A stretch of DNA of 64,000 nucleotides, taken from NCBI GenBank assembly GCA_964499935.1, contig CAZCMS010000001.1, positions 248,001 to 312,000 on the forward strand, read 5' to 3'. Made by a program: the position numbers and the translations under genes. The notes beneath the pieces are model-generated. The model was not told where the DNA came from and did not search any database. It saw nothing but the letters and a program-made list of their open reading frames with translations. This document shows positions 44,404-53,765 of this stretch, piece after piece. Positions within the stretch are counted from its first letter, which is position 1. The number at the start of each line of letters is the position of its first letter. The DNA is from CALBGR01 sp964499935. GTDB taxonomy: Bacteria > Patescibacteriota > Saccharimonadia > Saccharimonadales > UBA4665.

Positions 44404-45009
44404 CTATGATTTTTCAATGTATTTCGAAAGATCTTTAATGATCTGCTCGGGATTTCGAGCAAGTATAGTTGTAAATCCCATGCGAGCAGCTGGGTCAAGG
44501 TTTTTTTGCCTGTCATCAATAAAGACTGACTGCTGAGCCGTTGTGTTTAATTGATCAAGTGCAAGCTGATAAATTTCATCCTGAGGTTTAGCGAGTCCAA
44601 CCTTGCACGAAGCAATAACAACATCAAAATAATCATAATATCCAGCCTCAGACAGAACGTTATATGTTGGTTCAATTACATTTGTCAGTAGGGCAACTTG
44701 TAGGCCACTAGCTTTCACTTCGTGTATAAGTGCAACTATGTCGTCGTTCTTTACTAGGCCTCGCCATTGTTTAAAATCATCTGATACATTATCTGGAATA
44801 TCCAGGTCGTAGTTCAGCCTTAGCTCATCCCAGCACTCTGCTTCAGTGATTTCACCACGCATAAAACTTTGCATGTAGGTGTCATATATCTCCTGCGTTT
44901 GCTTGTCGCTTGCTCCGCAACCCTTCAAAAGTTGTGACCAGAAACCATCATCGGGATCACCTGCAACCACTCCTCCCCAGTCGAAAAAGATAGTATTTAT
45001 ATCAGACAT
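44404..45009 (-). CDS. HAD-superfamily hydrolase (subfamily IA-like)
   Basis: 201 residues. Motif I DWGGVVAG (nucleophile Asp near residue 10; the usual DxDGT is DWGG), motif II LLTN, motif III Lys in KVGLAKPQDEIY and motif IV FIDDRQKNLD. The helical cap inserted after motif I fits the IA group (epoxide hydrolase-like phosphatases). Substrate unknown. Confidence 0.88.
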   Translation of the reverse strand: MSDINTIFFDWGGVVAGDPDDGFWSQLLKGCGASDKQTQEIYDTYMQSFMRGEITEAECWDELRLNYDLDIPDNVSDDFKQWRGLVKNDDIVALIHEVKASGLQVALLTNVIEPTYNVLSEAGYYDYFDVVIASCKVGLAKPQDEIYQLALDQLNTTAQQSVFIDDRQKNLDPAARMGFTTILARNPEQIIKDLSKYIEKS

Positions 45010-45133
45010 GTATAATTGTTCCTATGCTTGATTAGCTATGTTGTTTGATCATAGTATCTTCGCATCCATTGATAAAGTATAGCTGGGTATTTGCTATCGG
45101 TTGATTGCTTTGCTTGTATGGTTAGGCCTTTGA

Positions 45134-45937
45134 TTATATCCACCGCTTTCGTCTGGCAGTAGTTGTAGCAATCCATAAGCAAGGAAAAAGAAGGAGCGCA
45201 GTTATATACATGTAGATTGACCCTTCCTGAAGATCTGGATTATCTTGCAGATGTAGCCACTGGCCAAAACTAGCAACTCCAAGCGCTATAAAGCCAAGAA
45301 TTACGCCTGTTGCTAGAGTAAAGCTCGTAATGTTCTTCCGGCCAAACTTTGTAGTTGAATCTAAAATTAGGTCCAAATCAATTGATCCAGTATGTTGTTC
45401 GTCGTAAACTCGCCATACCCTTATGCGACGCTCAAGCCTGTCAATCAATAACGTCATCGCTTCTTTGAGAACCGTTTCTTGGTTTTCTTGATTAAACACC
45501 TTACTATCAGTAATCACTCGAATCTTGTTGTGGTAAATTTCTATGTCAAAATCCCTTACATTATCTATCAGTAAAGCCATGACGTCTGGCTGCAAAACAC
45601 TAAGCGCCAGCGACTTATATTCGGGTGGAGCGTACACCTGAAAGTGCTTGTCGAAATCTCCCTCTAGGCTAATTTTTGAATCTGGACTAAAAACATATCT
45701 CGGTCCCTTCATCATGGAATCTGAAGTATGACCGTCTATGTATATGTGCGGAAGTTTTTTGTGAATCTCTACCTCAATGCCTCGAAACACTACCCCGTTA
45801 TTGTCTACGAGTTCGTCGCCAATTTTGCAAGAAAGTTGCCCAAGACTTGTGGGTAAGCTTCCGTACTTAATCTTTGGCTGTCTACGAATCCACCACAAAA
45901 AAATGCTTATAGTTATTGCGAAAATAATTAGTTCCAT
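45134..45937 (-). CDS. Membrane protein with large soluble domain, unknown
   Basis: 267 residues. One N-terminal membrane helix (about 2-15), then a 190-residue soluble region, then two helices at about 210-228 and 242-260. The soluble part has mixed alpha/beta character with a conserved-looking PPEYKSLALSVLQPDVMALL segment. I do not recognise the family. Confidence 0.6.
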   Translation of the reverse strand: MELIIFAITISIFLWWIRRQPKIKYGSLPTSLGQLSCKIGDELVDNNGVVFRGIEVEIHKKLPHIYIDGHTSDSMMKGPRYVFSPDSKISLEGDFDKHFQVYAPPEYKSLALSVLQPDVMALLIDNVRDFDIEIYHNKIRVITDSKVFNQENQETVLKEAMTLLIDRLERRIRVWRVYDEQHTGSIDLDLILDSTTKFGRKNITSFTLATGVILGFIALGVASFGQWLHLQDNPDLQEGSIYMYITALLLFPCLWIATTTARRKRWI

Positions 45938-45997
45938 TACAGCGAGTATAACAAAAAAGACGTCCGTAGACGTCTAGGTAATGAGAAGCGTTTTATT

Positions 45998-46074
45998 TGG
46001 AGGGTCAGGAGGGACTCGAACCCTCGACACCCTGCTTAAGAGGCAGGTGCTCTAACCAGCTGAGCTACTGACCC
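45998..46074 (-). tRNA. tRNA-Lys (CTT)
   Basis: Acceptor arms GGGTCAG/CTGACCC, anticodon loop CTCTTAA (anticodon CTT), T-arm GAGGGTTCGAGTCCCTC, encoded CCA. Confidence 0.95.
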
Positions 46075-46186
46075 GCATTACAAATTAGGTAATTTGATAA
46101 CAATGCAAATTTTATCAAATTACCTCTGTTTTTGCAAGTTTTATTATATGGCATTAAACAAGATGAAGTACAGGGGTGTCTACTGG

Positions 46187-46945
46187 CTAGTGCTCAAGAG
46201 TAGATTGGTTACTTGGCGTTGCGGTGTCAGTGACTTCTGTTGGGGTGTGCTTTTGGATGTATAGGTATAACAGTGGTGTTGCTGCACTATACATAATTAA
46301 GAAGTAGATTGCGAATGGTATTCCGATAATAGTGAAGAAAAGTAAGACCATTGCAATACTTGCCCCAATAATTCCATACACTTTACCGACATGGCCTTTT
46401 GTCTCTTTCCAGCTCGCCTCTATCGATGCCATGATATCCAGCCGTTTGTCCACCAGGTAATATGGAGCCAAAATAAGCCGAGGCATAATAAAGAAGAAAG
46501 GAATAACAAGCAGTAGCAAACTGCCGACAGCAATAAGCCACAGTAAAATACCAAGAACAAAATATTTGACTGCTAATACAGAAAAGCTTTGCTTCAGTGC
46601 ATCCATGCCATCGATTTTTTTGCCACGAAAAGCGCCTAAAATAACTATTATTAGAGCAATGCTAAAGAAGATAGACACAATAGTACCAATAAAATTATTA
46701 GCAGCGTCAGACACCTGAAGGGTACCCAATATCATACTGAGCAGAAGAGGCGCAAGCAATAGAAGCAAGTAGGTGCCAAGATTGTATTTCACCCCATCCC
46801 TAGAGAATTTATATGCGCCCCATGCACCTGGCCATGCGTCAGGTACGCTAGGTAATGGTTGCTGATCGTATTCCGAAAGAGGTGGCGCGATCGGCGTCTT
46901 TGATGAATCTGTTGTTTTTGAGTTCGAACCATTGTTTGCTGACAT
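46187..46945 (-). CDS. Six-TM membrane protein, unknown
   Basis: 252 residues. A polar Ser/Pro-rich N-terminus (about 1-38) is followed by about six membrane helices arranged in pairs. A motif PRLILAPYYLVDKRLDIMASIEASWKETKGH recalls DUF975-like and glycerophosphodiesterase membrane-domain proteins, in which a W-T pair between helices is conserved. Function unknown. Confidence 0.65.
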   Translation of the reverse strand: MSANNGSNSKTTDSSKTPIAPPLSEYDQQPLPSVPDAWPGAWGAYKFSRDGVKYNLGTYLLLLLAPLLLSMILGTLQVSDAANNFIGTIVSIFFSIALIIVILGAFRGKKIDGMDALKQSFSVLAVKYFVLGILLWLIAVGSLLLLVIPFFFIMPRLILAPYYLVDKRLDIMASIEASWKETKGHVGKVYGIIGASIAMVLLFFTIIGIPFAIYFLIMYSAATPLLYLYIQKHTPTEVTDTATPSNQSTLEH

Positions 46946-47146
46946 AGTGATAGCCTCCTTGACTTTAATTATTCCACAGCATTACCTTAAACAAAAGCCC
47001 GTAATGGCAGGAGGGCTTATTGCGCTGGAGGCGAGATAAAATATTACAACGTAGCTAGTCTGTAGATAATTTTGCGGAATTAACATAGGTCCTATATTAT
47101 AACCATAAGCGTTAGTAAATAATTATCTATAATTAAAAGGAGCCCC

Positions 47147-47908
47147 ATGCTCAGATTTTTAGCACAGACATCAAGTGACTTCACAGAATATAACGATTTT
47201 ACGACTACTACCACAACCCAGGCAGACACTGCGTTTCTTGGGATAGGCTTAGCTACTATATTTTTATTATCTTTAGTTTTCTATGTCGTCGGTGCGGTAA
47301 TATACAGTTTTGTGTTTAAGAAGGCGGGCAGGCCAATGTGGGCAGCATGGGTGCCAATCTATAACGGATGGGTGCTGTTCGAAATTGCAGGAAAGCCAGG
47401 GTGGTGGATATTATCGTCTTTCATACCTTTCCTCGGCTCTATCATTTATTTAGTATTATGGGTAATCGCAATGCTTGAGCTTGCAAAGCGTTTTGGCAAG
47501 AGTACAGCGTTTAGTATATTTGGTCTCATCTTATTCCATCTTATTGGTATGATCATGCTGGCATTCGGCAAATCTACATATAACGCTTCAGATCTTGCAT
47601 ATGGGCAATTTGGTGTGTCAGGAAATATAGATCCGCCCTATCCTGCGGGTGACAACGATACCTTTACTAATGCTGCGTCTGTGCAGAGCCAACAAGATAT
47701 TTCTCGGCCCACAGCTCAAGTTCAGTCCATCCCTGATGGTACACCACAATCCCCAGTTGAGTATGCGCAGCAATCCCAGCAGGTGGTCCGCCCTCAAGAG
47801 TATGTGGCGTCTCAGCAACCTCTTCAGACGCAAGCGCCACAATCGGTTCAGGCTGAAGCGCAAGACCCTAATCAACCAACGCCTCCGCCTCAAAATCCTA
47901 GCGTGTAG
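47147..47908 (+). CDS. DUF5684 membrane protein with Pro/Gln-rich tail
   Basis: 253 residues. Three to four helices; the core motif KAGRPMWAAWVPIYNGWVLFEIAGKPGWW is the DUF5684 signature, frequent in Saccharibacteria. A long Gln/Pro/Ser-rich C-terminal tail (about 165-253) is disordered and probably faces the outside or the cytoplasm. AAAGGAGCCCC precedes the ATG. Function unknown. Confidence 0.85.
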   Translation: MLRFLAQTSSDFTEYNDFTTTTTTQADTAFLGIGLATIFLLSLVFYVVGAVIYSFVFKKAGRPMWAAWVPIYNGWVLFEIAGKPGWWILSSFIPFLGSIIYLVLWVIAMLELAKRFGKSTAFSIFGLILFHLIGMIMLAFGKSTYNASDLAYGQFGVSGNIDPPYPAGDNDTFTNAASVQSQQDISRPTAQVQSIPDGTPQSPVEYAQQSQQVVRPQEYVASQQPLQTQAPQSVQAEAQDPNQPTPPPQNPSV

Positions 47909-47949
47909 CAACTATTCATTACCTGTCTGACCTGTTAGAATAGACAGTG

Positions 47950-48759
47950 ATGAAAATACTTAACGGCACTGATTTAGCGAGCTTTATTAAGGTACGTCAA
48001 GCACAGCAAGTGCGGGGTATGCGCCAGGCTCATGGAATAGCGCCAAAACTGGCTATTGTTCAGGCAAAAGACGATCCAGTCATTAATACCTATGTCCGCC
48101 TTAAAGAACGCTACGGTGCAGATATTCTAGTCGATGTCGATGTGCATAAAGTAGAACAGAGTCAGGTCTCAGCACTCATCGAAACGTTAAATAGCGACAC
48201 AACAGTACATGGAATTATCGTTCAATTACCAATTGCAGATGTAAAAGACACAGATCAAATAGTGGAACTCGTAGTGCCCGAAAAGGATGTTGATGCCCTA
48301 GGATCTCGTGCTACACACGACCCGGCAACACCTATGGCAATCATGTGGCTATTGGCCGGTTACAACGTAGACTTAAAAGGCAAGAAGGTTTTACTGATAG
48401 GGAGGGGTAAGCTTGTGGGTGCGCCTCTTGAAAAAATACTAAAAGCCTCTGGCGTTGAAGTGGAGGTTGCCGATAGAGGTACCGCTAATCTCGCAGAAAA
48501 GTCACTCCAGGCAGACGTAATTATTACCGCTGCTGGCAGCCCAGCAATATTATTTTCAAACATGATCAAGCAAGGTGCCGTAGTGGTAGACGCCGGTGTC
48601 GCTAGTGAAGATGGCAAAACTGTGGGTGATGTTGCTCCAGAGGTGTACGAACGAGATGATCTTACAATCACACCTACAAAAGGTGGCGTAGGTCCACTGA
48701 CAGTCTGTGCACTATTTGACAACGTGCTTCGCGCAGCCCGTCAAGGTATAATAAGCTAA
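47950..48759 (+). CDS. folD: Methylene-THF dehydrogenase/cyclohydrolase
   Basis: 269 residues from ATG 47950 (a GTG one codon earlier is possible). It interconverts 5,10-methylene-THF and 10-formyl-THF, receiving one-carbon units from GlyA (30.5 kb). Conserved motifs: the catalytic segment NTYVRLKERYGAD, where the usual catalytic Lys/Tyr pair (YxxxK) appears as Y with K four residues on, then VHGIIVQLPI, DVDAL, PATPMAIMWLL, LIGRGKLVGAPL and KGGVGPLTVCALFDN. All support FolD. Confidence 0.93.
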   Translation: MKILNGTDLASFIKVRQAQQVRGMRQAHGIAPKLAIVQAKDDPVINTYVRLKERYGADILVDVDVHKVEQSQVSALIETLNSDTTVHGIIVQLPIADVKDTDQIVELVVPEKDVDALGSRATHDPATPMAIMWLLAGYNVDLKGKKVLLIGRGKLVGAPLEKILKASGVEVEVADRGTANLAEKSLQADVIITAAGSPAILFSNMIKQGAVVVDAGVASEDGKTVGDVAPEVYERDDLTITPTKGGVGPLTVCALFDNVLRAARQGIIS

Positions 48760-48833
48760 ATGATTAATCCGCAGTGTGTCATCCACGAACACGATAACCA
48801 GAAGGAGTACTACGCTTAGGCGTATTATCAATT

Positions 48834-49481
48834 ATGAAGATCGGTGTCTTTGATTCAGGAGTTGGTGGCAGGTCTGTTGCGAACGCTATACGTAAATCAT
48901 TACCTGAACACGAAGTGCTGTACGCCCAAGATCGCAAAAATATTCCTTACGGAACTAAGTCGCCAGATGTATTATTTGCATTGGTATTGCCTATTCTCGA
49001 AGACCTCATCAAGAAAGATTGTGATGTTATAGTTGTAGCCTGTAATACAGTAACAACGACAATCATAGAGGGTTTGCGCAAAATGTTGCCAGTGCCACTT
49101 GTTGGTATTGAACCAATGGTGAGGCCTGCTGCTAAGCTTACGCGTACAGGCGTCGTTGCTGTCTGTGCTACACCCACTACATTGGCAAGCCCTCGTTATG
49201 CCGAGTTAAAGCGAAAATACGCCGACGGCGTACAAGTGATCGAGCCAGATTGTAGTCGTTGGGCAGAAATGATAGAAAAAGATCAAATTGATCGTGTACT
49301 AATTAAAGACGTCATCGAGGAATGTATTCAGCGTAATGCAGACGTTATTGTTATGGGTTGCACTCACTATCATTGGATAGAGAAGATTGTTGAACGTATT
49401 GCGCTTGACCGAGCTATTATATTGCAGCCCGAAGAATCAGTAATCACCCAAGTTAATCGAGTGATAGCACAGCTTTCTTAA
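48834..49481 (+). CDS. murI: Glutamate racemase
   Basis: 215 residues. Makes D-glutamate for peptidoglycan. Catalytic motifs: GVFDSGVGG at the N-terminus, NIPYGTKSP, the first Cys in VVACNTVTTT and the second Cys in VMGCTHYHW. It is somewhat shorter than typical MurI (about 260). The 3' end overlaps the convergent murD gene, whose product uses D-glutamate in the next step of the pathway. Confidence 0.92.
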   Translation: MKIGVFDSGVGGRSVANAIRKSLPEHEVLYAQDRKNIPYGTKSPDVLFALVLPILEDLIKKDCDVIVVACNTVTTTIIEGLRKMLPVPLVGIEPMVRPAAKLTRTGVVAVCATPTTLASPRYAELKRKYADGVQVIEPDCSRWAEMIEKDQIDRVLIKDVIEECIQRNADVIVMGCTHYHWIEKIVERIALDRAIILQPEESVITQVNRVIAQLS

Positions 49482-50748
49482 ATTGATCACCTCTGTCTAT
49501 ATAATTTTTGAACATGCCAAAACTTGCAGAAGCAGTTGATAGCAGGACAGTATCGCCAGAGTGAGCATGCGAGTTCGCTGTGTGTATAATTTCAGCCATT
49601 GTCGCGCCACCTTCAAAAACGTTTGTATAGCCAATATTGTGTAGTGCGTCTTTAATGATCGGGCCAGTTTCACCTATCGTTATGACGGCGCGAACATTTT
49701 CTGAAGCGATAGTTTTTGCTAATTCTTCGTAAGACGCGCCTTTATCTGATCCGCCAGCGATTAGCACCTTTGGGGCAGATAATGACTGTAGGGCTACAAC
49801 TGCTGTCTCTGGGGTGGTTCCAAAAGAGTCATCATAGTATGTAATATTATTTCTCTCGCCAACGAGCTCTAGCCTGTGGGGCAAGCCAGAAAATGTTGTC
49901 GCAACAGCCTCGATAGCTTTAGTATTACGTACTATTCGCCATGCAACCGTAGCTGCAGCACAAATGTTCTGCCAGTTATGTTGGCCGATTAATGTAATTT
50001 CACTAGTGTGACAAATAGTTTGACCCTCAATACAGACATTTTCGTGTTCTATGTATGCTCCAGGCGGTGCATAGTATGGGAGTTTTTGACCCAAACCAGC
50101 AGAGGCGATATCTTTAGACGTTTGGTTATTGCTGTAATATATGGCCACGTCATCAGGGGTCTGATGTATGAATAGTTTTTGTTTCGCCTGTGTATATTCC
50201 TTAAGATCAGTGTGCCAATCTTGATGTTCAGGGCTAATCATCAAGCACACCGCAATATGTGGAGAATAGTGTAGGTCCATTAACTGAAAGCTTGATAATT
50301 CTAACACCACCCAGTCAGCAGGTTGTATATCGTGCAAAAAACTTAGCGCAGGGACACCGATATTGCCACCTAAATGTACCGTTTTACCCGCTGCACGAAG
50401 CATCTCTGCTACGAGCGTACTTGTCGTACCTTTTCCTTTAGTACCTGTAATGCCAATAATATTTTTGGTTGGACACACTTTAAAGAATTCATTTGTACCA
50501 CTCGTAATTTTATCTTTTACCGAAGGATTTTTTTCTAGTATTTTTTGAGGCTGCAACCCTGGTGTGCGCACAATGCTATCAAATCTATCTAAGTTGTCGA
50601 GATATCCATCGCCCAGCTGAGTGGTGGCCCCATCAGGCACAGAAATACTGGTATTTTGATCACAGATCGTTACCTTATGCCCAAGAGCCGAAAAATAGTC
50701 GTACGATGCCCGACCTTCTCTGTCAAAACCTACTAATGCAATATTCAT
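49453..50748 (-). CDS. murD: UDP-N-acetylmuramoylalanine-D-glutamate ligase
   Basis: 431 residues. Adds D-Glu to UDP-MurNAc-L-Ala. N-terminal Rossmann domain (VGFDREGRASYDYF), ATP loop GITGTKGKGTTSTLVAEML, then LELSSFQLMDL and ISPEHQDWHTDLKEY, and the C-terminal domain with PHRLELV, YDDSFGTTPETAVVAL and IAGGSDKG. All core Mur-ligase motifs are present. Overlaps murI by 29 bases at the 3' ends. Confidence 0.94.
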   Translation of the reverse strand: MNIALVGFDREGRASYDYFSALGHKVTICDQNTSISVPDGATTQLGDGYLDNLDRFDSIVRTPGLQPQKILEKNPSVKDKITSGTNEFFKVCPTKNIIGITGTKGKGTTSTLVAEMLRAAGKTVHLGGNIGVPALSFLHDIQPADWVVLELSSFQLMDLHYSPHIAVCLMISPEHQDWHTDLKEYTQAKQKLFIHQTPDDVAIYYSNNQTSKDIASAGLGQKLPYYAPPGAYIEHENVCIEGQTICHTSEITLIGQHNWQNICAAATVAWRIVRNTKAIEAVATTFSGLPHRLELVGERNNITYYDDSFGTTPETAVVALQSLSAPKVLIAGGSDKGASYEELAKTIASENVRAVITIGETGPIIKDALHNIGYTNVFEGGATMAEIIHTANSHAHSGDTVLLSTASASFGMFKNYIDRGDQFKKAVLSLD

Positions 50749-50792
50749 CGTAGAGTATTATAGTCTACTCGAGCCATCTCGTCTAAGGCGTG

Positions 50793-51161
50793 CTAAGCCT
50801 TCAGGTGTTGTTTGACAACTTCTGCAACTTGACGAGGTGTCATATCTGCCTTTAATATGACAGAGCACACACCGAGCTCACGTATTCTAGGCGACAATTC
50901 CTGTTCGCCCATATTGGTTAAAACAATAACTTTAATGTCTTTACCCCAGTCGCTGGAACGAAGTTTTTCTAGTACCTCATCGCCGTTCATCTCTGGCATC
51001 ATAATGTCCAGAAGCACAATGTCTGGTTTTGCTCTTTTGATTACCTCAAGTCCAATTCTACCGTTGTCGGCTGTCTCAACATCATAGTTTTCGCCCTCAA
51101 ACTTTATCCTGTACATCTGGGATATAGCTTGGTCGTCTTCTACGATAACAACTTTAGTCAT
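50793..51161 (-). CDS. Receiver-only response regulator
   Basis: 122 residues: a lone CheY-type receiver. Acidic pair in VEDD, phospho-acceptor Asp in DIVLLDIMMPEMNGDE, conserved Thr in VIVLTN and Lys in VILKADM. No output domain, so it acts by protein contact or in a phosphorelay. 57 bases after the second receiver gene. Confidence 0.93.
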   Translation of the reverse strand: MTKVVIVEDDQAISQMYRIKFEGENYDVETADNGRIGLEVIKRAKPDIVLLDIMMPEMNGDEVLEKLRSSDWGKDIKVIVLTNMGEQELSPRIRELGVCSVILKADMTPRQVAEVVKQHLKA

Positions 51162-51218
51162 TGCTTAAGGGCTCCTTTTTGTTAGTGTACCATCAAGCGC
51201 ATGCTTAATCCATGGACT

Positions 51219-51596
51219 TTAGCGTTTTGGCGCATTAATAACTTCTCTGATAACACGCACCACATCCGCAGGAGTTGTGTGAGCTTTAACGACGTATCTG
51301 TCGACGTTTAGTACACGAAGCGTACTTGGTGCTTCGCTGCGACTAATGTTGGTCAAAACAATAACCCGTATACTCCCACCCCAATCTGTTGATCGTAGCT
51401 TTATGAGCATCGCGTCCCCATTCATCACAGGCATACGCAGGTCCAGCAGGATAGCGTCTGGCTTATGTCTTTCAATAACCTGGAGCCCTTCGTGTCCATT
51501 ATTCGCGGTCCATACCTCAAAACCCTCTTGCCTAAGCTTAAGCTTGTACATATTTTGTATTGCAAAATCATCTTCGATGATCGCTATTTTGGGCAT
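51219..51596 (-). CDS. Receiver-only response regulator
   Basis: 125 residues from ATG 51596 (MPKIAIIEDD), where AAAGAGAG lies upstream; an earlier in-frame ATG adds 32 residues with no receiver homology. Acidic pair IEDD, Asp in DAILLDLRMPVMNGD, Thr in VIVLTN, Lys in YVVKAH. A paralogue of the next gene. Both are divergent from the decarboxylase-acyltransferase-kinase operon and are natural partners for its kinase. Confidence 0.92.
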   Translation of the reverse strand: MPKIAIIEDDFAIQNMYKLKLRQEGFEVWTANNGHEGLQVIERHKPDAILLDLRMPVMNGDAMLIKLRSTDWGGSIRVIVLTNISRSEAPSTLRVLNVDRYVVKAHTTPADVVRVIREVINAPKR

Positions 51597-51685
51597 AAGA
51601 TCTCTCTTTGTGTGTTGCTTTATAGTCTGATCTGTAGTATAAACATAAGTACATCTTGCACGCAAGAATCGTAACTTAGAAGCAT

Positions 51686-51730
51686 AAAACACTTGTACAT
51701 TTTCCTCCAGAAGGTTTGTGCAAGTGTTTT
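51686..51730. other. Hairpin in the divergent promoter region
   Basis: AAAACACTTG (51686-51695) and CAAGTGTTTT (51721-51730) form a 10-bp stem with T-runs on both strands, so it could terminate transcription in either direction. It sits between the divergent receiver and decarboxylase genes. Confidence 0.6.
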
Positions 51731-51748
51731 TATTTATATAAAACTAAA

Positions 51749-51777
51749 TTGACAAAAATAGAAAGATAAGTTATAAT
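51749..51777 (+). promoter_or_regulatory. Perfect-consensus promoter of the arginine decarboxylase operon
   Basis: TTGACA (51749-51754), 17-base spacer, TATAAT (51772-51777). The predicted start falls on or next to the ATG at 51784, and no ribosome site lies between. The transcript is expected to be leaderless. Confidence 0.8.
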
Positions 51778-51783
51778 ATAGAC

Positions 51784-52293
51784 ATGAATATACACATTGC
51801 TTCATCTGTTGGTACAGGTAAAACTACGCTTGGAGCATTCGACTCAGCATTGTACAGTGCAGGCATAGCAAATTATAATTTGCTACTTTTAAGCTCTGTT
51901 ATTCCTCCGAACACTCAAATCGTTACTCATGCGGATAGCGGTATCCCGAAAGACGTAATACCTGGTGATTGGGGTGATCGCTTATATGTTGTTATGGCAC
52001 AACAGAGAGCAGAAACTCCGGGCGAAGAGGCCTGGGCAGGCATTGGCTGGGTTCAGGATGAGGCGACAGGTAAGGGTCTGTTTGTGGAGCACGAAGGCCA
52101 GTCATCTGAAGCAGAATTACGTCAAACCATCGAAGATAGCCTTAAGACGCTTATGAAGACCAGAGGAATTGATTTTGGTGCGATCAACATGAAAATCTCT
52201 GGTGTAAAATGCGAAGATGAGCCAGTATGCGCAATGGTTGTTGCAGTGTATCAGTCGAGCGACTGGCAAAATACCCCAACCCTAATGGGTTAG
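51784..52293 (+). CDS. Pyruvoyl-dependent arginine decarboxylase
   Basis: 169 residues. Makes agmatine from arginine using a pyruvoyl group formed by self-cleavage. Family motifs: VGTGKTTLGAFDSALYSAGIANYNLLLLSSVIPP, with the cleavage site at Ser37-Ser38. Downstream: GDRLYVVMAQQ, AWAGIGWVQDEATGKGLFVEHEG and CEDEPVCAMVVAVYQSSDW. The short length matches the bacterial and archaeal form. The next gene starts 12 bases later. Agmatine could be an acyl acceptor for that enzyme. Confidence 0.9.
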   Translation: MNIHIASSVGTGKTTLGAFDSALYSAGIANYNLLLLSSVIPPNTQIVTHADSGIPKDVIPGDWGDRLYVVMAQQRAETPGEEAWAGIGWVQDEATGKGLFVEHEGQSSEAELRQTIEDSLKTLMKTRGIDFGAINMKISGVKCEDEPVCAMVVAVYQSSDWQNTPTLMG

Positions 52294-52305
52294 TGAGGAG
52301 GAGAT

Positions 52306-53727
52306 ATGAGCTCCAGACACCCCGAAGATCCAGATTTCAAAGAAGGAAGCATACCCGCAGCAGAAGAGTGGGATACATTTGATTTCAACGTCCCAGTACA
52401 AGTAATTGATAAGCGTGATGCAGATCACGAGGATTCGACAGATAGTAGCAAGGAGGTAACGCCACTATCAGAAATCGAAAAATCCAGAATTTCTAGAATA
52501 GGCCGAGGCGCGCTTACAGCTGCCCAGAGCACGGTTGTCGCAGTAGAGCTATCCCCTGCAAACGAAGTAGCGCGACTCGGTGTATTCGGCGCAGCCTATG
52601 CAGCCACAAGGGATCCGTACATGAGTGGTTTAGCGTACGGAGGTGCAACATTTGCTATTGAGTCAATTGCTGGTTTAGCTACAGCAGAATTGTTTGCAAA
52701 AAATAGAGCACAAAACATTATGCATAAGGCAAATAATTTTCTAGAAAAACTTGGGGTATCAACTGAAAAGAAAATGAGTAGATTTGCCGAAGCTTCAGTA
52801 ACGCTTCTAGGTGGAACTGCGGTTGGAATGGTGTTACGGCAGCGCGAGGACCCAGAGCGCACAAAGGAGCGTAACAGAAAATATGCGATCAAAAGCGCAG
52901 CTTCCTTAGCGGGCGTCTGTGCGGTGCAAGGGTATTTTATGGGTAAAGGCATCGATATGCCAAAGCCGGCTACTATTGGGCTCGCAGGAGTTGCCGTTGT
53001 CGGCGTTGGAGTGATTGCTAAGAAAATTATTAATCGCGCGAAAGGCTCTGCAGAGCGATTCAAGAAAATTGTAAGTGCCGAACATTATATTAAAAAACAC
53101 GATCTAGCTATTGTATCTACTGATGACCCTGAAGAAATTGTAGAAGCAACAGAACTCGAGCAGAGGATTTGGCACGAAAACGATTTCGGTGACCTCGACG
53201 TATACGATAAATATACAAATCAATCCCAGGTGATCAAAGCAAATATTGGAGATACTTGCGTTGGAATGACAAGAATGTTCAAAGGATATCCTGAGCTACC
53301 CCCATTTGTTGAAGGCATGAAATATTATAACGAGTCAGATAAAAAAGAGATGATAGCATTATGTAGCGAAGGGCGTATCGAAGAACTTGGAACGACTGCC
53401 GTTGACCATAGAGCCACAGGCGATCTTAAAAGAAGTGTCGTATCGTCAAATATGTGGCGATTAGCATATAGGGACGCACGTGCGCGTGGTGTTGAGCACT
53501 GGGGTATTATCATGGAGCCTGAGAGAGTTGAAAAGATGAACAAACAGTTTGGATTTACCTTTAAACAACTTGGCCCAGCAGAAGAATACCAGGGGGGCGA
53601 CTGTGCTCCGTTTGTCATGGACCTCAGAGAGGTTGATAAAAGTATGCAAAAAACCAACCCTATTAAACATCATTGGTTTGTGCGTATGAAACAAAAACGC
53701 CTCCCTATGAAAGCAGTCCAATATTAG
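52306..53727 (+). CDS. GNAT/LuxI-like acyltransferase with hydrophobic N-terminal region
   Basis: 473 residues. Residues 1-65 are polar; about 66-245 are Ala/Gly-rich with several weakly hydrophobic helices, probably membrane-associated. Residues about 270-450 look like the GNAT fold as used by acyl-homoserine-lactone synthases and N-acyl amino acid synthases: CVGMTRMFKGYPELPPFVEGM, then IEELGTTAVDHRATG (strand and acceptor region), WRLAYRDARARGVEHWGIIM and QFGFTFKQLGPAEEYQGGDCAPFVMDL. The family call is by pattern. It could acylate agmatine made by the upstream enzyme; this is inference. Confidence 0.65.
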   Translation: MSSRHPEDPDFKEGSIPAAEEWDTFDFNVPVQVIDKRDADHEDSTDSSKEVTPLSEIEKSRISRIGRGALTAAQSTVVAVELSPANEVARLGVFGAAYAATRDPYMSGLAYGGATFAIESIAGLATAELFAKNRAQNIMHKANNFLEKLGVSTEKKMSRFAEASVTLLGGTAVGMVLRQREDPERTKERNRKYAIKSAASLAGVCAVQGYFMGKGIDMPKPATIGLAGVAVVGVGVIAKKIINRAKGSAERFKKIVSAEHYIKKHDLAIVSTDDPEEIVEATELEQRIWHENDFGDLDVYDKYTNQSQVIKANIGDTCVGMTRMFKGYPELPPFVEGMKYYNESDKKEMIALCSEGRIEELGTTAVDHRATGDLKRSVVSSNMWRLAYRDARARGVEHWGIIMEPERVEKMNKQFGFTFKQLGPAEEYQGGDCAPFVMDLREVDKSMQKTNPIKHHWFVRMKQKRLPMKAVQY

Positions 53728-53765
53728 TTGTTAGTTTGTCTCTTGATTTCGTATAATTAAAGCTA

